From an uncultured Oscillospiraceae bacterium (GTDB lineage Bacteria > Bacillota > Clostridia > Oscillospirales > Ruminococcaceae): a DNA stretch of 64,000 nt. Positions within the stretch are counted from its first letter, which is position 1, and each line of letters opens with the position of its first letter. The stretch covers positions 124,001 through 188,000 of the forward strand of contig CAJTTB010000002.1 in the NCBI GenBank assembly GCA_910579175.1, given 5' to 3'. Shown in pieces: positions 8,553 to 16,988 of the stretch. The position numbers and the translations under genes are program-made. A model generated the notes under the pieces. That model was not told where the DNA came from. It was given only the letters and a program-made list of their open reading frames with translations, and ran no database searches.

Positions 8553-9911
8553 TTATCTTTCTTCCAATGGAATATAACCGCGAACTTTAGAGACCGCTTT
8601 ATACGCTGGACGAATGATTTTACCACTGCTTGTCATCTCTTCCATTCGATGTGCACTCCAACCCGCCATACGAGAACAGGCAAATAATGGTGTAAATAAA
8701 TCTTCTGGAATCCCCAACATTTTATATACCAGTCCAGAATATAAATCTACATTTGCGCAGATGGGCTTATCGGTTCCCTTTAACTGTGCAAATATCATAG
8801 GAGTCAATTTTTCTACTGCCTCTAACAACCGAAATTCTGGTTCAAATTCTGTATTTTTCGCCAACGTTATCGCGCTCTCTTTTAAAATTTTTGCTCTGGG
8901 ATCCGATTTGGTATATACTGCATGACCCATGCCATAAATCAATCCACTTCTATCCCCTGCTTGCCTATTGATAATTTGGCGTAAGAATGCAGCAATTTCT
9001 TCTTCATCCTCCCAGTTATGTACATGACTTTTTATCTGTTCAAGCATTTGTATCACCTTAATGTTAGCGCCCCCATGTTTTGGTCCCTTTAAAGAACCAA
9101 TTGCACCCGCATAAGCAGAATAAGCATCCGTTCCAGAAGAAGTCAATACACGACAAGTAAAGGTGGAATTATTACCACCTCCATGTTCTGCATGCAACAT
9201 CATACAAGTATCCAATAAAAGCGCTTCTTCTTTGGTAAATTGTCTATCTGGACGCAATAAGGAAAGAATACTCTCCGCTATGCTCTGTCCTTCCAAAAGC
9301 GGATGTAAAATCATAGAACCGCCGTCAAAATGGCTTTTCTTTACCTGATATGCCTTTACCATAATATGGCTTAACCGAGAAATCAACCGCAACGATTTGC
9401 TAATTTCCATCTCTAGACTGGAATCTTCCGCCTGATGATCATAAGAATACAATGCCAATACAGAACGCGCCAATTTATTCATAATATTATTGCTTGGCGC
9501 TTTTAAAATCATATCTTCAAAAAAATTATCTGGCAATTCTCTAAATAGACACATCAGCGTTTGAAAATATTCCAGTTGAGATTTGGTTGGCAATACGCCA
9601 AAAATCAACAGATAAGCGGTTTCTTCAAAACCAAAGCGCTGTTGTTTTTGACAACCTTGAATAATTTCCTTGATATTGATACCCCGATAAATCAGTTCTC
9701 CCTCAATCGGTTCTTTTTCTCCCTCATTAATCAAATAACCATGTACATTACAAATGCCGGTCACTCCTGCCAGTACACCTGTGCCATCTTGGTTTCTCAA
9801 TCCTCTTTTGATGTCAAATCGTTCATATAATTCTGGTGCGATATCGTTATATTTTTGATACTCTCCGCATAAAACTTTAATAGCTTCTGTTTTGATTTCA
9901 TCATGACTCAT
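8553..9911 (-). CDS. Citrate synthase (citrate/2-methylcitrate synthase family)
   Basis: This enzyme condenses acetyl-CoA with oxaloacetate. The 452-aa reading starts at the ATG at 9911 (MSHDEIKTEA), preceded by GGAGGCAGTTATTAT; an in-frame extension to 10109 lacks family similarity and crosses the promoter. The core carries the catalytic His region MLHAEHGGGNNSTF, the GPKHGGAN segment, GMGHAVYTKSDPRA and the catalytic Asp region NVDLYSGLVYKMLG. The family cannot be split into citrate versus methylcitrate synthase from sequence alone; the absence of prp neighbours favours citrate synthase. It is probably monocistronic, with its own promoter and terminator. In an anaerobe it would feed an incomplete TCA branch to glutamate. 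Confidence 0.93.
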   Translation of the reverse strand: MSHDEIKTEAIKVLCGEYQKYNDIAPELYERFDIKRGLRNQDGTGVLAGVTGICNVHGYLINEGEKEPIEGELIYRGINIKEIIQGCQKQQRFGFEETAYLLIFGVLPTKSQLEYFQTLMCLFRELPDNFFEDMILKAPSNNIMNKLARSVLALYSYDHQAEDSSLEMEISKSLRLISRLSHIMVKAYQVKKSHFDGGSMILHPLLEGQSIAESILSLLRPDRQFTKEEALLLDTCMMLHAEHGGGNNSTFTCRVLTSSGTDAYSAYAGAIGSLKGPKHGGANIKVIQMLEQIKSHVHNWEDEEEIAAFLRQIINRQAGDRSGLIYGMGHAVYTKSDPRAKILKESAITLAKNTEFEPEFRLLEAVEKLTPMIFAQLKGTDKPICANVDLYSGLVYKMLGIPEDLFTPLFACSRMAGWSAHRMEEMTSSGKIIRPAYKAVSKVRGYIPLEER

Positions 9912-9972
9912 ATAATAACTGCCTCCAATTGAGCATTTCACAAAGTTCTTGTATCGATCATCACTGCATTCT

Positions 9973-10001
9973 ATTCTATCACAGTAACTTGTTAAAGTCA
10001 A
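9973..10001 (-). promoter_or_regulatory. Promoter of citrate synthase
   Basis: On the minus strand, TTGACT (9996-10001) and TAGAAT (9973-9978) are separated by 17 bp. This is a good SigA-type promoter about 62 bp upstream of the chosen ATG. Confidence 0.65.
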
Positions 10002-10141
10002 TGAACTTTGCAAGTTAATTATCAATATTATGCAGATTTTCAAAGCAAATGTTTCTATGACAAACCGATAAAAACACCTATCCATCGGTCTGTCAAGTCC
10101 AAAAATCACTGTACAAATACAGAAAGGAATGTTGAGAATCC

Positions 10142-11179
10142 ATGAAAAAACAAATTCAACTGATTGTCTTTTTTGTTTTCATTATGCTAGTTGTTCCTCT
10201 GATTCCCTTGATTGGAGAATCCAATAATTTGCAAGAAACTCAAAGTAATCATTCAAAAGTAGAAAATACATCATCACTTTCTTCCAACACAAACACTTCT
10301 GATACAGCCAACTCTGAAGAAGAAATTACCATTTATCATCACACTACCCAACAAATTCAAACCCTTCCTATGAAAGAGTATATCAAAGGTGTGGTGTGCG
10401 CGGAAATTCCCGCCGGATTTCATGAGGAAGCCATCAAAGCACAGGCAGTCATTGCCCATACCTATGCGTTAAGAATCCAAAATAATTTGGCACAATCCCC
10501 AGATGAGAGTCTAAAGGGTGCTCAAATCTCCACAGATCCAGACAAGCATCAAGCCTATTTTACCCCAGAAGAAATCAAAAAACGCTATGGAAAACAATAC
10601 GACACTTATTGGCAAAAAGTTTCTAACTGTGTGGACGCCGTTATCAATCAAGTAGTAACCTATCAAGACCAGCCCATTATTGCAGCCTTTCATTCTATCT
10701 CAAATGGTTCTACTGAAAATCCAGAATATGTATGGGGGCAAAGTGTGCCATATCTTATCCCTATTGCCAGCGAAGGGGATGCGTCTTCCCCACATTACAA
10801 ATCAACAGAATATTTTTCAGAAAAACAGGTGCGTTCTATCTTACAACAACAATATCCCAATATCTCTTTTTCAGAAGATAAATCTCAATGGTTTTCCATT
10901 CAAAGCAATACACCTGGGGGATATGTTGACCAAGTTTCCGTATTGGGACAACAGACCAATGGACAAGAAATCCGAAAGTTATTTGGACTAAAAAGCGCTA
11001 GTTTTACCGTCGCTTATCAAGACAATCAATTTCTCTTTACTACTTGGGGTTATGGGCATGGAGTTGGACTCAGTCAATATGGAGCAGATTATTATGCCAA
11101 ACAAGGCATGACCTATGATCAAATTTTAGCACATTATTATCCCAATACAACTTTAACCACTCTTACTGCATCTACATAG
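10142..11179 (+). CDS. spoIID: Stage II sporulation protein D (SpoIID)
   Basis: SpoIID is the lytic transglycosylase of the engulfment machinery (SpoIID-SpoIIM-SpoIIP) and acts at the septal peptidoglycan during sporulation. The 345-aa product has an N-terminal signal anchor (about 5-23), a low-complexity Ser/Asn/Thr linker, then the SpoIID/LytB domain: YIKGVVCAEIPAGFHEEAIKA with the catalytic Glu, and near the C-terminus WGYGHGVGLSQYGADYYA and ILAHYYPNTTL. The ATG at 10142 follows GAAAGGAATG. It stands alone, divergent from citrate synthase; no clear SigE promoter could be assigned by eye. Its presence indicates an endospore former. Confidence 0.94.
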   Translation: MKKQIQLIVFFVFIMLVVPLIPLIGESNNLQETQSNHSKVENTSSLSSNTNTSDTANSEEEITIYHHTTQQIQTLPMKEYIKGVVCAEIPAGFHEEAIKAQAVIAHTYALRIQNNLAQSPDESLKGAQISTDPDKHQAYFTPEEIKKRYGKQYDTYWQKVSNCVDAVINQVVTYQDQPIIAAFHSISNGSTENPEYVWGQSVPYLIPIASEGDASSPHYKSTEYFSEKQVRSILQQQYPNISFSEDKSQWFSIQSNTPGGYVDQVSVLGQQTNGQEIRKLFGLKSASFTVAYQDNQFLFTTWGYGHGVGLSQYGADYYAKQGMTYDQILAHYYPNTTLTTLTAST

Positions 11180-11203
11180 ATAAAAAGATAGTAGAATTTT
11201 CCT

Positions 11204-11368
11204 TTACTGATTCATCAATTTGATTCTCTGATTGCCAATGACTGTCAATTCCACCCATTCGGGGCGAAGTCCGCTTTTGATCGCGTTGTGAACAGATGAA
11301 ATATTTGCCCATACACAACAATAAAAAGCAAGTTTCTCAATTTGAAATAATATGATGAAATTCCCCAT
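11204..11368 (-). CDS. Candidate small protein, 54 aa, unknown
   Basis: A minus-strand frame runs from the ATG at 11368 to the TAA at 11204, preceded by an AAAGGGAA ribosome site at a suitable distance. The product is 54 aa with a short hydrophobic N-terminal half containing CCVW and a C-terminal part reading GLRPEWVELTVIGNQ. Base composition of this stretch is higher in GC than the flanking spacer, and the third codon positions look gene-like. It is convergent with spoIID. I do not recognise the family; it could be a genuine small gene or the tail of a decayed one. Confidence 0.35.
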   Translation of the reverse strand: MGNFIILFQIEKLAFYCCVWANISSVHNAIKSGLRPEWVELTVIGNQRIKLMNQ

Positions 11369-11530
11369 AAAAATTCCCTTTTTTCTTACTTTTATAAATT
11401 TATGATATAAATAGTTATCTCTTTTTGCAAATATCTTGAAATGATAATTTGTATTTTATGATATTTGCATAAAAAATGGTATATTTTATGATGGATTCTG
11501 CTATTTTTTTTAATAACTATCCTACTTTAT

Positions 11531-11559
11531 TTGAAAAGAACGTTTTATTATGTTATGAT
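11531..11559 (+). promoter_or_regulatory. Promoter of malQ
   Basis: TTGAAA (11531-11536) and TATGAT (11554-11559) are spaced by 17 bp, 43 bp upstream of the malQ ATG. The rest of 11369-11602 is very AT-rich spacer. Confidence 0.7.
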
Positions 11560-11602
11560 TAAAATAAAAGTATTTTCAATTTTATGACAAAGGAGTACTT
11601 TT

Positions 11603-13078
11603 ATGAGAGCAAGTGGTATTTTAATGCACATTTCCAGCTTACCTTCCCGCTATGGTATTGGTACTATGGGAAAGGAAGCATATCAATTTATCGATTTTTT
11701 GGTCAAAGCAGGTCAAAAATATTGGCAGATATTGCCTGTTGGTATTACCAGTTATGGTGATTCTCCTTACTTTTCCTTCTCTACTTTTGCAGGGAATCCC
11801 TATTTTATCGATTTAGAAACATTGCAAGAAGAAGGGCTTTTGACCGAAAAGGAATGTAATCTTATCGATTGGGGAGACGATCCCAAAAATGTGGATTTCG
11901 GAAAGATGTTTGACAATCGATATGATATTCTTAGAATCGCATATAATCGAGATAAAGAAATTCTGACCCATCCAGATTTTATCAGTTTTCAAGAAAAATC
12001 AAAGGATTGGTTAGATGATTTTGCTTTTTACATGGCACTGAAATTTAATTTTAGTTTAATCTCTTGGCAGGAATGGGATGAAGATATCAAAAAAAGAGAG
12101 CCCAAGGCAATGGCTCTGTTCCGCAACAAACTGTCTGATGATATCAACTTTTTCAGCTATATACAATATAAATTTTTCCAACAATGGAACAAACTCAAAG
12201 CCTATGCCAACCAAAATGGAATTAAAATCATTGGAGATTTGCCAATCTATGTAGCTGGCGATGGTTCCGACACATGGAGTCATCCAGAACTATTTTTATT
12301 TGACAAAAATTTAAAACCAATCGACGTTGCTGGATGTCCTCCAGATGCCTTTTCTGCAACAGGGCAACTATGGGGAAATCCAATCTATCGATGGGAAGTC
12401 CATAAAGAAACCAAATTCGCTTGGTGGATACAACGAGTCAAAAAGGCATTTGAATTATATGATACTGTTAGAATTGACCACTTTAGAGGATTTGAGAGTT
12501 TTTATGCAATCCCGGGCAAAGATAAGACCGCTGAAAATGGCGAGTGGAGAAAAGGTCCAGGAATTGAAATTTTTAAAGCACTTAAGAAAAAACTGGGCAA
12601 GCTTGACATTATCGCTGAAGATTTAGGATATCTAACAGATGATGTTAGAAAACTGTTAAAAGACTCTGGATATCCAGGTATGAAGGTATTACAATTTGCA
12701 TTTGATTCTCGTGAGAATAGCGATTATTTACCTCATAATTATGGCAACAACTGTGTTGTATATACTGGTACACATGACAATGAAACCCTAGCAGGCTGGT
12801 TCCAAACTGCCCCAAAAGCCGATGTTGCTTTTGCCAAAAAATATTTTCGCTTAAATAAGCGAGAAGGTTACAATTGGGGATTTATTAAAGAAACGTTGAT
12901 GACTACCGCAGATCTGGCTGTAATTCCTATTCAGGATTACTTAGACTTAGGTTGTGAAGCACGCATGAACACTCCATCTACGATTGGAAACAACTGGAAA
13001 TTCCGGGTTACTCCAGGAGCTTTAGACGACAAACTTGCTACCAAAATAGCACGTGTGACCAAACTATATCGCAGATAA
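11603..13078 (+). CDS. malQ: 4-alpha-glucanotransferase (amylomaltase, GH77)
   Basis: MalQ transfers alpha-1,4-glucan segments between maltodextrins and is used in starch and glycogen metabolism. The 491-aa length and N-terminus (SGILMHISSLPSRYGIGTMG) are typical of GH77. Catalytic landmarks are VRIDHFRGFESFYAIP (nucleophile Asp), IIAEDLGYLT (acid/base Glu) and YTGTHDNETLAGW (third acidic residue). The ATG follows AAAGGAGTACTTTT and a strong promoter. It is monocistronic, ending in a bidirectional terminator; no other glycogen gene is adjacent. Confidence 0.97.
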   Translation: MRASGILMHISSLPSRYGIGTMGKEAYQFIDFLVKAGQKYWQILPVGITSYGDSPYFSFSTFAGNPYFIDLETLQEEGLLTEKECNLIDWGDDPKNVDFGKMFDNRYDILRIAYNRDKEILTHPDFISFQEKSKDWLDDFAFYMALKFNFSLISWQEWDEDIKKREPKAMALFRNKLSDDINFFSYIQYKFFQQWNKLKAYANQNGIKIIGDLPIYVAGDGSDTWSHPELFLFDKNLKPIDVAGCPPDAFSATGQLWGNPIYRWEVHKETKFAWWIQRVKKAFELYDTVRIDHFRGFESFYAIPGKDKTAENGEWRKGPGIEIFKALKKKLGKLDIIAEDLGYLTDDVRKLLKDSGYPGMKVLQFAFDSRENSDYLPHNYGNNCVVYTGTHDNETLAGWFQTAPKADVAFAKKYFRLNKREGYNWGFIKETLMTTADLAVIPIQDYLDLGCEARMNTPSTIGNNWKFRVTPGALDDKLATKIARVTKLYRR

Positions 13079-13107
13079 TTTACTATTTTTTCCGTTTCAT
13101 TTATAAA

Positions 13108-13147
13108 AACAACCAGCTATCACTGATATGAATAGCTGGTTGTTTTT
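13108..13147. terminator. Bidirectional terminator between malQ and the CobU-like gene
   Basis: A stem of about 13 bp (ACAACCAGCTAT / ATAGCTGGTTGT) is flanked by A and T runs, so it can end malQ on the plus strand and the CobU-like gene on the minus strand. Confidence 0.85.
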
Positions 13148-13527
13148 TATCCTTTTATTTTGACTCCAATCCCACAGATTACCTGATAAACCTCTTGAGC
13201 CTGTTGTGCCAAATAAATCATTGCATTTGCTGCTTGTTCTCTCCATCTAAGTTCAAACTCATCCATTGTAAAACCATAAGCAATCGTATCAGCAACCACA
13301 ATGACTTCTGGATTATAGCGCAGCATTTTATCAATTTGTTCTATAAATGACAACTGTTCTTCTACCATCCTTTTTATAAAGATATGGAAATGGCTTACAA
13401 TCATCTTTGTTTGAATTTCATATAAAGAACAATTTCTCCCATCAGCAATGTCTAACTGTGATGCCTTTGCCAACTGCATTGCAAAGTCCAACTTCCCTTG
13501 AAATTGCATACCTGTAATCACTTTCAT
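13147..13527 (-). CDS. CobU-like protein (adenosylcobinamide kinase family, degenerate)
   Basis: This is a 126-aa protein whose ends resemble CobU: a P-loop-like start (VITGMQFQGK) and the family C-terminus (ANAMIYLAQQAQEVYQVICGIGVKIKG, compare the CGIPxxLK ending of CobU). A central VVADTIAYGF segment replaces the usual Walker B/GNGIVP region. It is much shorter than CobU (about 170-180 aa), and the P-loop lacks the canonical GxxxxGKS serine, so kinase activity is doubtful. The ATG at 13527 follows AGGCGGGAAATAA. No cobalamin genes are adjacent. I infer a repurposed CobU relative; the function is unknown. Confidence 0.55.
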   Translation of the reverse strand: MKVITGMQFQGKLDFAMQLAKASQLDIADGRNCSLYEIQTKMIVSHFHIFIKRMVEEQLSFIEQIDKMLRYNPEVIVVADTIAYGFTMDEFELRWREQAANAMIYLAQQAQEVYQVICGIGVKIKG

Positions 13528-13565
13528 TTATTTCCCGCCTTTTTACAGATGTCAAACAATCATAA

Positions 13566-13601
13566 AAATTCCTGTTGATCTAGTAAAATCAACAGGAACT
13601 T
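13566..13601. terminator. Terminator-like hairpin between the zinc-ribbon and CobU-like genes
   Basis: The arms CCTGTTGAT and ATCAACAGG form a 9-bp stem around an 8-nt loop, with T-rich sequence on the minus-strand side. It lies about 120 nt past the zinc-ribbon stop codon and probably ends that transcript. Confidence 0.6.
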
Positions 13602-13721
13602 TTTACAAAATCAATTCTTTCATTGCATACTGTTGGCTATTGTCAGGCGAACCAGCGAGCAACAAAAATACTTCTTAATCCCTGTATCCACAGGTACACT
13701 CAAAACCAATGTTATGACTGA

Positions 13722-13997
13722 TTAGTCCTCTTTCATCTTAGCAAAACATTCGCTGCAATATACAGGTCTATCTTCTCTTGGTTTGAAAGGAACTTTTGCT
13801 TCTGCTCCACAAGATGCGCAAGTAGCAGTAAACATTTCTCTTTGCACTTTGTTTGCATTTTTACGAGCTTGACGACAGTCCTTACATCTTTGTGGCTCGT
13901 TTTCAAAACCTCTTTCCGCATAAAATTCCTGTTCACCTGCTGTAAATACAAACTCATTTCCACATTCTTTACAAATTAAAGTTTTGTCTTGATACAT
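13722..13997 (-). CDS. Zinc-ribbon protein with CxxC-x17-CxxC domain
   Basis: This is a small metal-binding protein, 91 aa when started at the ATG at 13997 (MYQDKTLICKEC), which follows GCGAGGTTATAAAA. The longer frame to 14036 adds an implausible N-terminus. The N-terminal zinc ribbon has CKEC and CKDC pairs around the motif FTAGEQEFYAERGF. The C-terminal ribbon has CASC, exactly 17 residues, then CSEC, the spacing that defines the TIGR04272-type domain. The family is widespread in Clostridia and other bacteria and its molecular role is not established; a nucleic-acid-binding role is a guess. It is downstream of the sigma factor gene on the same strand. Confidence 0.85.
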   Translation of the reverse strand: MYQDKTLICKECGNEFVFTAGEQEFYAERGFENEPQRCKDCRQARKNANKVQREMFTATCASCGAEAKVPFKPREDRPVYCSECFAKMKED

Positions 13998-14110
13998 TTT
14001 TATAACCTCGCTTGGATAAAATTTAATTTTGCCCATTAACGGATTTCCACCGTTACCTTTGAATAATTACAACGCTCTGACTTAAGCTAACCGGGCATAT
14101 TTATTTGAAT

Positions 14111-14716
14111 TTACTGAATGAATACCATTTTCAGCTTTCGTCTAACACGTTGCAAGGCATTATCCACAGCTTTTTGTGAAGAGTTAAGAGAGGTTGAAAT
14201 CTGGGTGTAACTTTTCCCATCAAGGTAACAAAATAGTACATTCTTTTCAAATTCGGAAAGATCAATATGAATGCGATCGAGCAACTGCAAGTATCGCTCT
14301 TTATCCAAATAGATTTTCTCTGGACTAGTTTCTAAAGTAAAAATTTCACTTTGTTTATTCAAATCATGAATTGATACAGAATTTCTCAACAACTGAAGTT
14401 TTTTTGCAGAATCTTTTTTGATAAAGTTTTTAATGGCATTATCCAAACATCGATTTGCATAAGTTGAGAATCGTGCTCCTTTATTCTCCCGATAATTCTT
14501 AACAGCACGCAATAGTGCAATCAATGCTTCTTGACGTACATCATCCATATCCTCCCATAAATAAGGATATTCCTTCAACTTATAATCAATCACCACAGCA
14601 TAACGAGCAACTAAAACCATCATACTTGCTTGATTTTGTTGTTGTTGATACAACTCAACCAAATACTCGTCAGGATACTGTTCTAAATTAAAATTTTTAG
14701 ATTCTTTCAAGTTCAT
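14111..14716 (-). CDS. SigH-like RNA polymerase sigma factor
   Basis: This is a sigma-70-family factor of about 201 aa resembling SigH of Bacillus, which controls entry into sporulation and post-exponential genes. Region 2 is seen in YLWEDMDDVRQEALIALLRAVKNY and ARFSTYANRCLDNAIKNFI. Region 4 is seen in LSEFEKNVLFCYLDGKSYTQIS and KAVDNALQRVRRKLK, close to SigH region 4. The ATG at 14716 or the TTG just before it are both possible starts; the ribosome site GAGGGGAG lies 11-14 nt upstream and is partly enclosed in a hairpin. A long structured leader precedes the gene, which suggests post-transcriptional control. Confidence 0.85.
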   Translation of the reverse strand: MNLKESKNFNLEQYPDEYLVELYQQQQNQASMMVLVARYAVVIDYKLKEYPYLWEDMDDVRQEALIALLRAVKNYRENKGARFSTYANRCLDNAIKNFIKKDSAKKLQLLRNSVSIHDLNKQSEIFTLETSPEKIYLDKERYLQLLDRIHIDLSEFEKNVLFCYLDGKSYTQISTSLNSSQKAVDNALQRVRRKLKMVFIQ

Positions 14717-14949
14717 CAACCAGTGATATGCTCCCCTCGCCTATGCTAACGCATAGAGGTGGTAGCTTTCACTCCAGTACTCTACCATATAGTATTAATA
14801 AGCCAACCCTGTGTGCCCCACAATTTACATCACTTTGTAATAAAAGGACGAGAAATTCTCATCTTTATTGTCGATTATATGAGACGCAATTTACCTCCTA
14901 CTTTGAGAAGTATGGTACTTCTTACTACATAGGTTAAATTTTTACTATA
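14717..14949 (-). promoter_or_regulatory. Structured 5' leader of the SigH-like gene
   Basis: From the mapped-by-eye promoter the transcript would carry about 230 nt before the start codon. It contains several inverted repeats on the minus strand: GAAGTA/TACTTC, TCTCAT/ATGAGA, TGGTAG/CTACCA and CTATGC-GTTA-GCATAG. The last is flanked by CCTC and GAGG, so the stem can extend into the ribosome site. An internal AGGAGG followed by a four-codon TTG frame might be a leader peptide. It matches no riboswitch class I know. Confidence 0.45.
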
Positions 14950-14955
14950 GTTATT

Positions 14956-14984
14956 ATAATACTATTACTGCCACATATTGTCAA
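14956..14984 (-). promoter_or_regulatory. Promoter of the SigH-like gene
   Basis: On the minus strand, TTGACA (14979-14984) and TATTAT (14956-14961) are separated by 17 bp. This is a strong SigA-type promoter with a start near 14949. Confidence 0.7.
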
Positions 14985-15058
14985 GCATTATTTTAATTTA
15001 TTTTTATTTTTTTATGAAAACATTATAAACTCCACCTTTTTTTATAACTTATTCTTGT

Positions 15059-15087
15059 TTGTTTGTTTTTTCTATTTTTGTTATACT
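15059..15087 (+). promoter_or_regulatory. Promoter of the radical SAM gene
   Basis: TTGTTT (15059-15064) and TATACT (15082-15087) are spaced by 17 bp, about 155 bp upstream of the radical SAM ATG. The resulting leader contains three segments TTGGC (15170-15174), GCCAA (15180-15184) and TTGGC (15190-15194) that can form two mutually exclusive hairpins. Confidence 0.5.
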
Positions 15088-15242
15088 AAGATAAGACTAT
15101 AAAAATAAAAAACCGTATTCATTTCGAATATGCCTGTGGTCACAAGAAAAAAGGTATATTTTTTGTTGTTTGGCAAACCGCCAATCAAGTTGGCTGCTTC
15201 ATAATAAAAAATATATAATACATAAAAGAGGGGCTTTATACT

Positions 15243-16988
15243 ATGATAAAAACATTATTAGTGGGTATCAATGCTAAATTTATTCATTCCAATCTTGCAA
15301 TTCGTTCTCTAAAAGAATATGCAAAACAACACTATCGTATTCCAATTCAGATTTCAGAATACACCATCAATCAACGTGTGGAGTGGATTTTATCTGAAAT
15401 TTACAAACAATCTCCAGATATCATCGGTTTTTCCTGCTATATCTGGAACTACGAAATGATCAAACATCTGGTTTGTGAGCTCAAAAAAGTACTTCCAAAT
15501 ACAGTTATTTTTTTGGGTGGACCTGAAGTCAGTTATTCTGCCAAACAAGTCTTACTGGATACTCCAGCAGATGCTGTCATAATGGGAGAAGGGGAACAAG
15601 TTTGCGCCCAATTAATTGATGCAATAATTCACCATCACCCATTGGAGCAAATCCATGGAATTACTTATCGAACCAAACAACAGATTATCGAAAATCCGCC
15701 TGCCAACCTGCTTCCTATGGCAGACATTCCCTTTGTCTATCAAGATATGACAGATTTCAAACATCGCATTGTCTATTATGAAAGCAGTAGAGGCTGCCCA
15801 TTCCATTGTCAATACTGTCTATCTTGCAATGATAATCAGGTGCGTTTTCGACCATTGGAGCAAGTTTTTGAACATTTAAACTTCTTTTTAACACATCATG
15901 TGCGACAGGTCAAATTTGTGGATCGCACCTTTAATTGTAAAAAATCCTATGCCATGGCAATTTGGAGATATCTACAAGCGCATGACAATGGATATACCAA
16001 TTTTCATTTTGAAATTGCAGCCGAACTGTTAGATGAAGAAATGCTATCCTTTTTCCCCTCCGTGCGCAAGGGATTGTTTCAATTTGAAATCGGTGTACAA
16101 TCCACCAATCCCCTTACATTAAAACATATTCAGCGAAATACACAAATAGAAAAATTGCGCACCATTATTAGCAGACTGCAAAATGGGAATATCCATCTGC
16201 ATTTAGATTTGATCATCGGTTTGCCCTATGAGGATTATCAGCGTTTTTCCCAGTCCTTTAACGATGTATATGCTCTCGCTCCAGACCAACTTCAAGTTGG
16301 CTTTTTAAAGCTGCTCAAGGGTTCTGGACTCTATGAAAAACAAACACAATATGGAATTGTCTGTAGCGATTATGCTCCTTATGAAGTATTATATACCAGC
16401 CATCTGTCTTATCTGGATATCTTAAAGCTCAAAATGATAGAAGAGATGGTAGAAATCTATTATAATTCCAATCGATTTATACAAACTATCCGCTATCTGG
16501 TATCTTTATTTCCCTCTCCATTTGCAATGTTTGAAGCACTTGCCACATTTTATGAGCAACAACAATACCATTGCTGTTCTCATTCCAATGTGGAATACTA
16601 TAGTATCTTATATAAATTTTTCCAAACACTCTCCCCAACAGATACCACATCATTTCAATGGCTTGCAAAATTTGATCTATATTCCCATGAAAAGGCAAAA
16701 AAATTGCCTGAATGGCTTACTGTTTCCAATCATGAACATCTACGAGAAGAAATTTATCAATTTTACCATAACAAGCAACAAATTGAAACATATCTTCCAG
16801 AGTATGCTCATCTTGACAGCAAGCAAATTTATCGCCAAGCTCATATCGAACAATTTCCATTTCATCCAATCACAGGAGAGCAAACCGACACCATCATTTT
16901 ATTTAACTATCAAAATTGTGACCTTTTGGGCAATGCCACTTATTTTGTTTTGGATTCTCTGATTGAAAGGAGCGATGTAGATGAGTAA
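15243..16988 (+). CDS. B12-binding domain radical SAM protein (DUF4080)
   Basis: This is a 581-aa radical SAM enzyme. Residues about 1-130 form a Rossmann-like B12-binding-type domain (GINAKFIHSNLAIRSL, IIGFSCYIWNYEM, FLGGPEVSY, DAVIMGEGE). The radical SAM domain has CxxxCxxC in SSRGCPFHCQYCLS at about residues 183-190 and typical strands (RQVKFVDRTFNC, FEIGVQSTNPLTL, LDLIIGLPYED). The C-terminal third matches the DUF4080 type. Substrate and product are not known for this subfamily. It overlaps uvrC by 8 nt, so the two are translationally coupled. The ATG follows GAGGGGCTTTATACT. Confidence 0.88.
   Translation: MIKTLLVGINAKFIHSNLAIRSLKEYAKQHYRIPIQISEYTINQRVEWILSEIYKQSPDIIGFSCYIWNYEMIKHLVCELKKVLPNTVIFLGGPEVSYSAKQVLLDTPADAVIMGEGEQVCAQLIDAIIHHHPLEQIHGITYRTKQQIIENPPANLLPMADIPFVYQDMTDFKHRIVYYESSRGCPFHCQYCLSCNDNQVRFRPLEQVFEHLNFFLTHHVRQVKFVDRTFNCKKSYAMAIWRYLQAHDNGYTNFHFEIAAELLDEEMLSFFPSVRKGLFQFEIGVQSTNPLTLKHIQRNTQIEKLRTIISRLQNGNIHLHLDLIIGLPYEDYQRFSQSFNDVYALAPDQLQVGFLKLLKGSGLYEKQTQYGIVCSDYAPYEVLYTSHLSYLDILKLKMIEEMVEIYYNSNRFIQTIRYLVSLFPSPFAMFEALATFYEQQQYHCCSHSNVEYYSILYKFFQTLSPTDTTSFQWLAKFDLYSHEKAKKLPEWLTVSNHEHLREEIYQFYHNKQQIETYLPEYAHLDSKQIYRQAHIEQFPFHPITGEQTDTIILFNYQNCDLLGNATYFVLDSLIERSDVDE

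Noticed and set aside
14737..14800. T-box-like AGGTGGTAGC on the plus strand
   Set aside because: It lacks the T-box specifier stem and a following terminator, and no gene starts within reach on that strand. The sequence is better explained as the minus-strand leader of the sigma factor.
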